DNA from: Verrucomicrobiales bacterium
Lineage (GTDB): Bacteria; Verrucomicrobiota; Verrucomicrobiia; Limisphaerales; J093
NCBI GenBank assembly: GCA_015075445.1
Contig: JABTUJ010000043.1
Coordinates: forward strand, 1-64,000
Direction of reading: 5' to 3'
DNA: 64,000 bases
This document shows, one piece after another, positions 46,183 to 53,644 of this stretch. Each line of letters starts with the position of its first letter. Positions within the stretch are counted from its first letter, which is position 1. The position numbers were made by a program, and so were the translations under genes. Below the pieces are notes generated by a model. It was not told the DNA's origin. It worked only from the letters and a program-made list of their open reading frames with translations, and ran no database searches.

Positions 46183-46289
46183 AGGCTGCCCGCGAAAGAC
46201 GCTAAAGGCCGCGACAGGAGAACAAGGGATGAGGACTTTGCTTTGGGTCAGTTCGGTCGTTGGTCCACACGAGTCGGTGGCTGACTGGT

Positions 46290-46411
46290 AGAGTCTCGTC
46301 ACCTCGACTCCTACGGGTTGGCGTCGGACCTTCGCCCTTCCCCGTTGAACGTTGGATGTTGGATGTTGAACGTTGACCCTTCCTGCAGAGTCTCGTCACC
46401 TCGACTCCTAC
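46290..46411. repeat. Left copy of a ~110-bp repeat flanking wbpI
   Basis: P (46291), then GGGTTGGCGTCGGACCTTC (46313), T units, GTTGACCCTTCC and a second P (46388). The same ordered string recurs at 47578-47700 after wbpI, in the same orientation. Preceding bases 46183-46289 hold no recognisable feature beyond the P copy at 46151. Confidence 0.9.
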
Positions 46412-46486
46412 GAAGCGGGTCTCCGGTCTGCCGTCGGCTGTCGATAGTTGCCGCTGTTGTCCAGCATTCGCCGTTTCGCCTCCGCC

Positions 46487-47566
46487 ATGAAGATCCTGAC
46501 TGTCGTTGGGGCACGTCCACAGTTCATCAAGGCCGCCCCGGTCAGTGCGGCCCTGGCCAAGGCTGGCCTGCAGGAGTACCTGCTCCACACCGGACAACAC
46601 TACGACCGGGCCATGTCCGCGGTGTTCTTCGAGGAGTTGGGCTTGCGGCCGCCTGACCTGAACCTCGAGGTCGGCTCCGCCTCTCACGGCGAGCAGACCG
46701 CCGCCATGCTGGTGGGGATCGAGCGCGCTCTGGTGACTCAACGACCCGACTGGGTGCTGGTGTACGGTGACACCAACTCGACGCTGGCAGGCGCTCTGGC
46801 CGCATCGAAACTCCACCTGCCTTTGGCGCACGTCGAGGCGGGGCTCCGGTCCTTCAACCGCCGGATGCCCGAGGAGATCAATCGAGTGGTGGCCGACGCC
46901 GTGGCGGATCTCCTGTTTGTGCCGACGGAGATTGCCCGCCGCAATCTGCAGCAGGAGGGCCTACCCGCGGAGCGGATCGTGTGGACCGGGGACGTGATGT
47001 ACGACGTGGCTCTTGGTTTCCGCGGCGCGGCCGGCGAACGTTCACGGATCCTGGACCGACTGGGCTTGGCCCCGTCCGGCTATGTCCTGGCGACCGTGCA
47101 CCGCGCGGAGAACACGGACGAACCGGCGCGACTGGACGCGATTGTTGCCGGGTTGGCCGCCGTGGCGCGGAAGCTCCCGGTGGTGTTGCCTCTCCATCCG
47201 CGCACGCGTGGGTGTGTCCAGGCGCGTGGGCTGTCGCTGGAGGGCATTCACCTCCTCGAACCGCTGGGTTTTCTCGACATGGTCCGGCTCGAGATGAGCG
47301 CCGCGGTCATTGCCACCGATTCAGGCGGGGTCCAGAAGGAAGCGTTCTTCCATCGCGTCCCCTGCGTGACCCTGCGGGACGAGACCGAGTGGGTCGAGTT
47401 GGTCGAAGCAGGCTGGAACCGGCTCTGCCCTCCGCGGGATCCGGAATTGGTCGCCTCCACGATCCTGGCGGCGGCGGGAACCGCTGGCCAACCGATCGCG
47501 CCCTACGGCGACGGGCACGCGGCCGACCTCATCGCGGCGCGGCTCCAATCACAAGCCGCGCGCTGA
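46487..47566 (+). CDS. wbpI: UDP-GlcNAc3NAcA 2-epimerase, WbpI type
   Basis: Non-hydrolysing 2-epimerase converting UDP-2,3-diacetamido-glucuronate to the manno form, the last step of UDP-ManNAc3NAcA synthesis. The 359 residues share VVGARPQFIKAAP, HTGQHYDRAMSAVFFEELGL, VLVYGDTNSTLAGALAASKL, HVEAGLRSFNRRMPEEINR and TVHRAENTD with all family members. The C-terminal DSGGVQKEAFFHRVPCVTLR followed by DETEWVELVE is the WbpI rather than the WecB signature. Start ATG 46487 precedes the conserved strand. The gene is bracketed by direct repeats. Confidence 0.92.
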   Translation: MKILTVVGARPQFIKAAPVSAALAKAGLQEYLLHTGQHYDRAMSAVFFEELGLRPPDLNLEVGSASHGEQTAAMLVGIERALVTQRPDWVLVYGDTNSTLAGALAASKLHLPLAHVEAGLRSFNRRMPEEINRVVADAVADLLFVPTEIARRNLQQEGLPAERIVWTGDVMYDVALGFRGAAGERSRILDRLGLAPSGYVLATVHRAENTDEPARLDAIVAGLAAVARKLPVVLPLHPRTRGCVQARGLSLEGIHLLEPLGFLDMVRLEMSAAVIATDSGGVQKEAFFHRVPCVTLRDETEWVELVEAGWNRLCPPRDPELVASTILAAAGTAGQPIAPYGDGHAADLIAARLQSQAAR

Positions 47567-47577
47567 CCTTGCGGAGC

Positions 47578-47775
47578 AGAGTCTCGTCACCTCGCCTCCT
47601 ACGGGTTGGCGTCGGACCTTCTCCCTCCCCCGTTGAACGTTGAACGTTGGATGTTGAATGTTGGATGTTGAACGTTGACCCCTCCTTCCGCGTCTCGTCA
47701 CCTCACCGTCTCACCGTCCCACCGTCCCACCGTCCCACCGTCCCACCGCCCCACCGCCGCACCGTCCCACCGTCC
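47578..47775. repeat. Right copy of the wbpI-flanking repeat plus C octamers
   Basis: P (47579, CTCGCCTCC variant), GGGTTGGCGTCGGACCTTC (47602), T units, GTTGACCCCTCC and a partial P (47692). CCGTCCCA octamers then run to 47773, ending 4 bp before the murA-like ATG. This is the last P/T/C array in the window. Confidence 0.93.
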
Positions 47776-47777
47776 CC

Positions 47778-49040
47778 ATGCCCCCGCGCCTCTTCCAGGT
47801 CAGCCGTTCGCAGCTCGCGGGTGAGGTCCGCCTCAGCGGCGCCAAGAACAGCGCCCTCCGTTTGCTCGCGGCTTCGATCCTGACCGCCGAGCCCGTCCGG
47901 CTCCGGAATTACCCCGCCGGCCTGCTCGATGCCCGGGTCCATGTCGAGATGCTCGAGGCCCTCGGCAAGTCCTGCGAGGTCAGTCCCGATGCCATCCGCA
48001 TCCGCGAAGCCAAGCCGCTTGCCACCCGCCTCGAGTACCCCGGCCGCTCGATCCGCAACACGCTGCTCATCCTCGGCGCCCTCACCGCGCGGTTCGGTTG
48101 TGGTGCCGTCCCTCTGCCCGGCGGCTGCAAGCTCGGCGAACGCACGTACGATCTCCACGTCCATGTCCTCGAATCCCTCGGCGCCCGTGTCTGGGAGGAA
48201 GGCGAGCACCTCTGCGCCGAGGCCCGGGACGGCCGGTTGCGCGGCGCGGAGATCCACCTGGCCCTGCGCTCGACCGGCGCCACCGAAAACGCCATCCTTG
48301 CCGCGTCCCTCGCTTGCGGCACGACCCGCCTCTGGAACCCCCACGTCCGCCCCGAGATCCTTGATCTCATTGCGTTCCTGCGGGAGATGGGGGCCAGGAT
48401 CACCGTGCGCGGGCAGGAATCCATTGTCATCGAGGGTGTCGCGGACCTGACCGGCGCGCGGCACTGGGTGATCCCGGACAACGTCGAGGCCCTCACCTGG
48501 CTGGTCGGCTCGGTGATCACCGGCGGCGATGTCGAGATTGTCGGGTTTCCGTTCGAGCATCTCGAGATTCCGCTGATTCACCTGCGCGAGAGCGGCGCCC
48601 GATTCTTCCGCGGGGACGATCGCATGATTGTTCGGGGCGGCACCTGTTATCCGCTCGACCTGAGCACCGGTCCGTACCCCGGCATCAACTCGGACATGCA
48701 ACCGTTGCTGGCGGTGTACGGCGCGTTGGCGCAGGGCGAAACGCGCATCACCGACCTCCGGTTCCCCGGGCGGTACGGGTATGCGGAGGAGTTGGCGAAG
48801 ATGGGGCTGCGCCACGAGGTGGTCGGCGACATGCTTCGGATTCACGGCGGCACACCGTTGCGGGGCGCAGAGGTGAATGCGCTCGATTTGCGCGCTGGCA
48901 TCGCGCTGGTCCTGGCCGGGTTGACGGCGGACGGAACGACAACGATTGCCGAGGCCTGGCAGATTGAACGCGGCTACGACCGGTTCCTCGAGAAGATTCA
49001 GGCGTTGGGCGGCAAAGTCCGGGCGGGTGAAGAATCGTGA
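47778..49040 (+). CDS. murA: UDP-N-acetylglucosamine enolpyruvyl transferase homologue
   Basis: EPSP-synthase-fold enzyme of 420 residues that adds enolpyruvate from PEP to UDP-GlcNAc. Key residues are present: Lys23-Asn24 in LSGAKNSALRLLAAS, the catalytic Cys117 in PLPGGCKLGERTYDLHVHVL, the TGATENAILAA segment, INSDMQPL (catalytic Asp) and ALDLRAGIALVLAGL. It lies at the end of the polysaccharide cluster rather than in a murein cluster, so it may be a second MurA dedicated to a modified sugar; the chromosome's main murA could be elsewhere. The ATG follows octamer repeats, with no visible ribosome-binding site. Confidence 0.9.
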   Translation: MPPRLFQVSRSQLAGEVRLSGAKNSALRLLAASILTAEPVRLRNYPAGLLDARVHVEMLEALGKSCEVSPDAIRIREAKPLATRLEYPGRSIRNTLLILGALTARFGCGAVPLPGGCKLGERTYDLHVHVLESLGARVWEEGEHLCAEARDGRLRGAEIHLALRSTGATENAILAASLACGTTRLWNPHVRPEILDLIAFLREMGARITVRGQESIVIEGVADLTGARHWVIPDNVEALTWLVGSVITGGDVEIVGFPFEHLEIPLIHLRESGARFFRGDDRMIVRGGTCYPLDLSTGPYPGINSDMQPLLAVYGALAQGETRITDLRFPGRYGYAEELAKMGLRHEVVGDMLRIHGGTPLRGAEVNALDLRAGIALVLAGLTADGTTTIAEAWQIERGYDRFLEKIQALGGKVRAGEES

Positions 49041-49293
49041 GGCGACCGCGAAACACGCGAAACACGCGAAAGGGGAGCCGGCGTCTACAAGAAGCGCTGC
49101 TGGAAGACCGCGCACTCCAAACGCTTCACGCTCGTTTCGCGGGTGACCTTCTCGCCGACAGCGGCCCTGCGTTGTGGTGCGGGCGTCTCGCCTGCACGCC
49201 GCCCCAGGACTCCTGCACCCCAGCCTCCGGCCTCTGCTCCCATTCACCCTACTCGCCCACGTGCCGAAACCTCCCGTGAGTTCATCGTCCCCC
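49041..49293. repeat. Gap with dispersed repeat copies, no gene
   Basis: Contains three head-to-tail ACGCGAAAC units (~49048-49072). At 49091-49124 is the inverted copy of the element at 24453-24486, and at 49173 a TTGTGGTGCGGGCGTC element related to 33137-33160 (TGTGGTGCGGGCTTCC). No P/T/C modules occur from here on. Confidence 0.7.
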
Positions 49294-49686
49294 ATGCCGA
49301 ACCTCGAGACCGACTTCGAGCCGGTTGCCTGTCCGCTCTGCGGCGCCGACGAGCCGTCCCCGTTCGTCCAGGCCTTCGACCGCCGGCGCATCACCGAAAG
49401 CGCCTTCCAGCTCGTCCGCTGCGGCCGTTGCTCGCTCGTGTACCAGAACCCGCGGGTCCGGCCGTCCTCCATCAGCAAGTACTACTCCGGCAACTACCAC
49501 TCCTCCCGCGCGGGTCGCAAGGAAGCGGGCGCCAAACCTGTCGCCCGGGAGCGGCGGAAATGCCAGATCATCGAGGAACCTGGGATCCGACCCCCCGGCA
49601 CGGTCCTCGATGTTGGGTGTACCAACAGCGATTTAGAGGTCGCCAGCGGCGAGTTGCTGGTCGCACCCGTCGTCAAGGTGGTATGA
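49294..49686 (+). pseudogene. Truncated class I methyltransferase with N-terminal zinc-binding module
   Basis: The 130-residue product starts MPNLETDFEPVACPLCGADE, has a second CGRC knuckle with SLVYQNPRVRPS, and reaches methyltransferase motif I, GTVLDVGC. Related proteins continue ~170 residues more with the SAM-binding and catalytic domain. Here the next residues are TNSDLEVASGELLVAPVVKV and a stop, so about two-thirds are missing. The break occurs inside motif I, which argues for a deletion joining it to unrelated DNA. The stop overlaps the next ATG (ATGA). Confidence 0.78.
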
Positions 49687-51062
49687 TCACCGTTCAGCCT
49701 GCCGCGTCCTTGGAGCTCGATGTGGCTAGGACGAGGCAGCAGGGCGGTCGGCGCCCCTTGTCCAGGATGCCCTCGGCTTTCGGCACCGCTTCGTGGTCAT
49801 GGGCCTTCACTGTGATCACTGGCGCGGTGCTCGCCCCAGTTCTTCAGCCGAAGGCCGCGGGCCGATTGCCAGCCGTGCTGGTCTATCCCACGATTTTCCT
49901 GAGCCTCACCGAGATGGGTGTCCGGCAGTCCTCGATCTACTATCTCGGCAAACAGCTCTTTTCCGACCAGCAGGTGGTCGGCGCGGTGAGCACCCTGATC
50001 CTCCTCACCGGTCTGGTGGGGACGCTGGTGGTGGCGGGTTTGCTGCTGGCGATGGGGAACCCGGAGTTCACCCCCGTCCTGATCGCGCTGGCCGTCGCCA
50101 GCATCCCCCTCACGCTGGTCAAGGACTACTCTTCGGGCATCCTGCTCGGGAAGCGCCAGGTCGGCGTGTTCGCCAAGGTGTACCGCATGGCCGAATCCCA
50201 GCGGCTCGTCATGGTGCTGCTGCTGGTCTGGTGGCTCGCGCTCGGTGTGCCCGGCGCCCTGCTGGCCACGCTGCTCTCGAGCCTGCTGGTCGCTTCCTAC
50301 GCCCTGTGGCGGATTTCCCAAATCGCTCCGCTCCGACCGAACGCCCAGTGGCCGGTGATCCGGGCCCTCCTGCTCAAAGGTATCGTCTACGCCGTGGGGT
50401 TGTTCGTGCTGACCCTGAACTACAAGGTGGATATCGCCCTGATGGAACGGCTCAGCACTGTCTCCGAGATCGGCATCTACACCATCGCGGTGGGCGTGGC
50501 CCAGCTTACCTGGGCCCTGCCGCAGAGCATCACCACCGCCGTGTTCTCGCACAGCGCCACCGCCCGGGATGAACGAGCCTTCGCGCACAAAGTGGCCCGG
50601 CTGTTCCGCGTCACGATCATTGTCTCGCTCGGGTTGGTCGCGGTTCTGGCGGTCGTCGCCCCCTTGTTGATCCCGGTCATCTACGGCGCGGAGTTCCGCG
50701 CCAGTGTCCTGCCCCTGCACCTGCTCCTGCCGGGTGTGTTCTGCCTCCTGGCCCTGAAGATCCTCGCCGTGGACCTCGCCGGCCGCGGCCGTCCCAACCT
50801 GTCCCTCTACGTCACGGTGCCCTCGTTGCTGGTGAACATCGCACTGAACCTCTATCTGCTGCCGCGCCATGGTGCGTGCGGCGCCGCTGTGGCTTCCTCG
50901 ATCTCCTACTCGCTCGCCGGCTTCGGGCTCATGGTCCTTTACTGCCGGGTAACCGGACTCCCGCTGCGGGAACTGTGGCGGTACCGACGGTCTGATTTCG
51001 ATTTCATCCCACGCCTGCTTCCCGCCCGGCTGCGGAGCCGCTTCCAGCCCAGACGTCGCTGA
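49683..51062 (+). CDS. Polysaccharide flippase (Wzx-like, MOP superfamily)
   Basis: A 459-residue inner-membrane protein with about eleven hydrophobic segments (for example TLILLTGLVGTLVVAGLLLA, LVMVLLLVWWLALGVPGALL, VIVSLGLVAVLAVVAPLLIP-like, LLLPGVFCLLALKILAVDLA). The order and the pattern SSIYYLGKQLF, DIALMERLSTVSEIGIYTIA and VASSISYSLAGFGLMVLY match O-antigen/exopolysaccharide flippases. It would move undecaprenyl-linked repeat units across the membrane. The start at ATG 49683 overlaps the truncated methyltransferase stop. The first ~70 residues look short and atypical for the first two helices, so the N-terminus may have been altered by the same deletion. Confidence 0.85.
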   Translation: MITVQPAASLELDVARTRQQGGRRPLSRMPSAFGTASWSWAFTVITGAVLAPVLQPKAAGRLPAVLVYPTIFLSLTEMGVRQSSIYYLGKQLFSDQQVVGAVSTLILLTGLVGTLVVAGLLLAMGNPEFTPVLIALAVASIPLTLVKDYSSGILLGKRQVGVFAKVYRMAESQRLVMVLLLVWWLALGVPGALLATLLSSLLVASYALWRISQIAPLRPNAQWPVIRALLLKGIVYAVGLFVLTLNYKVDIALMERLSTVSEIGIYTIAVGVAQLTWALPQSITTAVFSHSATARDERAFAHKVARLFRVTIIVSLGLVAVLAVVAPLLIPVIYGAEFRASVLPLHLLLPGVFCLLALKILAVDLAGRGRPNLSLYVTVPSLLVNIALNLYLLPRHGACGAAVASSISYSLAGFGLMVLYCRVTGLPLRELWRYRRSDFDFIPRLLPARLRSRFQPRRR

Positions 51063-51429
51063 CCGACGTCCTCTCCCCGGACTGTGTGCCAAACCCTGGA
51101 TGTCTGTTACCTCCATCCCCTCCGCGCTTCCTCCGATCCCGCGGCCGTCGGGATCGTTGTCGTGGCCCCGTTTGTGCTCGATTCTCCACCCGAGACGATG
51201 CGTCCGGAAACGACAGCAGCAGGCTGGAAGCCTGTGGCAGAACCAGCAAACCCGCACCGACAGCATGTTGTACAGATGCGCGTGCCCTTTCGCCCGGAAA
51301 CCGGGCCCCGAGTTGAACGCGGCGAGGCTGCAGCCCCTGGCTCTCCCCCACCCGACCCCGACCGAGATCCGCCTGCCATTCGCCCTAACCGATTTGCCCA
51401 CTGCGCCCACTTGCACCACCTTACCCCCG
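51063..51429. other. Intergenic stretch, no gene recognised
   Basis: About 370 bases between the flippase and the SUMF1-type gene. The only structure I see is a small hairpin GCAGGCTGGAAGCCTGTGG at ~51219-51237, whose GCTGGAAGCC core resembles elements at 33144 and 24320. No promoter or RNA gene can be supported. Confidence 0.6.
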
Positions 51430-53580
51430 ATGATCGGAGTTGAGCTACCCCCGCCACCCGCCCGGCCCCGCGATCGCCGGGGTCGGTCAGGGCGTCCAGC
51501 CCTGCTGTGCGCCCTCAGCACAATGGCCGCCACTTCAGGCTACACCCAGGCCCCTTCCACCGACTACTTCGGCACCGACACCAACCGCTTCGGCATCGAG
51601 TTCGTCGAAATCGCAGATCCGGGGAACCCGAATGATCCGGTGGTTCAGTTCATGCCCCTGCGACCGGAGGGTGCAGGAGCGGTGAACTATCGCTTTCGGA
51701 TCGGGAAGTACGAGTTGGCCAAAGGCCTCGTTGCATCAGTAAACGCCACCGGGGAGCTGATGATCGAGCACAATAACGCAGAATCCGTTGCTGCTCCCTG
51801 GAGTGAGACGAAGCCTGCCACAAACATGAGCTTCTACGAGATCGCTAGATTCATCAACTGGCTGAATCTCACGACTGGTTACCCTCCTGCATACCGGTTT
51901 AGCCAGAGCGCCGAGTGGCAGCTTTGGCCGCTTGACGATTCTTGGAGCATCGACCGCTTGAACAGGTACCGGCACAAGGGGGCTCTCTATTTCTTACCCA
52001 GTGTGGACGAGTGGCACAAAGCGGCGTTCTGGGACCCGTCCCAGCAACGCTATTGGCGGTATCCCACAGGGAGTGACAGCGCGCCAGCCGCGGTTCCGAG
52101 TGGTACGGCGCCCCGAACGGCCGTCTATGACCAACCCCTCGAGCAGGGTCCTGCAGATGTTGAGAACGCAGGAGGTCTGAGCCCATTTGGAGTCATGGCG
52201 ATGGGCGGTAATCTGTGGGATTTCCTGGAGACGGCCCAGCATGTTGACAACGACTCCGTTACCGATTGGCTTCTGATCCGGGGTGGTAGATGGTATCAGG
52301 GCCGGAACACAATGATCGCGTCAGGTACCGATCAGGGTAGACCATGGCAAGGCAACAATGACAGCACCGCTTTCCGGGTTGGTTCCATGCCTTTCCCCGA
52401 AACTGATACAGATGAGGATGGTGTCAAGGATCACGCGGAGAGGATAGCGGGAACCGATCCTGAAGATGCCAACGATCGTCCCGGCCTATTGGTCGTCATT
52501 CGGGAGAAGGAGATCGATGTGCGCTTCCAGACCCGTGGCACTCCACGATATGGTCACATTGACGCTTACCGGTACTACGCTTTGGAAGCGGCCCCTTGGT
52601 TCTCTGCTGAGGCTTGGACACCTGTGCCGGGATATGAGCGCGTGCTTGGGGAGGGTCAAGATGTCTTGTATCGGGAGCCTACCGCTTCCGAGGAGGCAAG
52701 GTACTTCCGATTGCGGATCTGGCTCGAGGCGAGGTTGTTGAGCTCCCAGCCCATGCGCGGTGAACTGTCGGAAGACTTGTTTGGTGAGGATCCTGACCAA
52801 TTTGGCATAGAGTTCGTCACCGTTCGAGACGAGGGTAACGAGCATGACTTGATCTCCATGCCCTACCCCTTGGGAGGTGTCGGTTACGCCTACCGGATTG
52901 GCAAGTACGAGATATCAGAGGAGATGGTGCAGAAGGCGAATCGGGTGGGAGGCCTCGGGCTCACCGTCTCCAATCGAGGCGTGAACAAACCGGCAACCAT
53001 GATGACTTTTCTCCGGCTCGCACGCTTCGTGAACTGGCTCAACACGAGCAAGGGATATGCGCCGGCCTATAACTTTGATGCCGGAGGCGTGTGGCGGCTT
53101 TGGTCTCCAGAGGAGGCGTGGACGGAGGGAGAGTTGAATCTCTACCGTCACAAGGACGCAATGTACTTTCTCCCGAGTGCGGGAGAGTGGTACAAGGCGG
53201 CGTATTTCGATGGCCAGCGGTACCGTATCTATCCAACCGGCAGTGACCAGTGGCCGATGCCGGTCCCGTCTGGTCGATGGGGGGGATCGGTGGTGTACCT
53301 ACAGCCTCCTTGGGCGGGTCCTGCGGATGTACTCAACGCCGGCGGCTTGAGTCACTGCGGGACCATGGGGCAGGCCGGTAACGTGATGGAATGGACGGAG
53401 ACGGCGGTGGACGGGTTCAACGGTGCCACGGACAAGACGCTGCAGATTCGCGGGGGTGATTGGACTGCGGTACGAGCGAATCTGATGGGATCCAGCAACG
53501 CGAGCAGCCGACCGACCGGGGGTGGCACGTCGGACAACATCGGCTTTCGGGTGGCCGCGCGCTTGGTGCCACCGCGATGA
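51430..53580 (+). CDS. Secreted protein with two SUMF1/FGE-sulfatase-like domains
   Basis: A 716-residue exported protein (signal region RPALLCALSTMAATSGYTQA). The first SUMF1-like (formylglycine-generating-enzyme fold) domain spans about residues 40-330: FRIGKYELAKGLV, FLPSVDEWHKAAFWDP, GGNLWDFLETAQ, RGGRWYQG and STAFRVGSM. A calcium-binding-like segment DTDEDGVKDHAERIAGTDPE follows. The second SUMF1-like domain has YRIGKYEISEEMV, FLPSAGEWYKAAYFDG, GNVMEWTETAVDG, IRGGDW and IGFRVAARL. The catalytic cysteine pair of true FGE is not evident, so it is probably a non-FGE member. It is paralogous to the gene at 61380. A C-type lectin-like role in glycan binding is possible. Confidence 0.8.
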   Translation: MIGVELPPPPARPRDRRGRSGRPALLCALSTMAATSGYTQAPSTDYFGTDTNRFGIEFVEIADPGNPNDPVVQFMPLRPEGAGAVNYRFRIGKYELAKGLVASVNATGELMIEHNNAESVAAPWSETKPATNMSFYEIARFINWLNLTTGYPPAYRFSQSAEWQLWPLDDSWSIDRLNRYRHKGALYFLPSVDEWHKAAFWDPSQQRYWRYPTGSDSAPAAVPSGTAPRTAVYDQPLEQGPADVENAGGLSPFGVMAMGGNLWDFLETAQHVDNDSVTDWLLIRGGRWYQGRNTMIASGTDQGRPWQGNNDSTAFRVGSMPFPETDTDEDGVKDHAERIAGTDPEDANDRPGLLVVIREKEIDVRFQTRGTPRYGHIDAYRYYALEAAPWFSAEAWTPVPGYERVLGEGQDVLYREPTASEEARYFRLRIWLEARLLSSQPMRGELSEDLFGEDPDQFGIEFVTVRDEGNEHDLISMPYPLGGVGYAYRIGKYEISEEMVQKANRVGGLGLTVSNRGVNKPATMMTFLRLARFVNWLNTSKGYAPAYNFDAGGVWRLWSPEEAWTEGELNLYRHKDAMYFLPSAGEWYKAAYFDGQRYRIYPTGSDQWPMPVPSGRWGGSVVYLQPPWAGPADVLNAGGLSHCGTMGQAGNVMEWTETAVDGFNGATDKTLQIRGGDWTAVRANLMGSSNASSRPTGGGTSDNIGFRVAARLVPPR

Positions 53581-53644
53581 GGACGGGGTGTCGAGTGTCA
53601 TTTCCCAGCCGCTCGGGAAGTCGGGTCCGGGGAGGGCATGGCCA

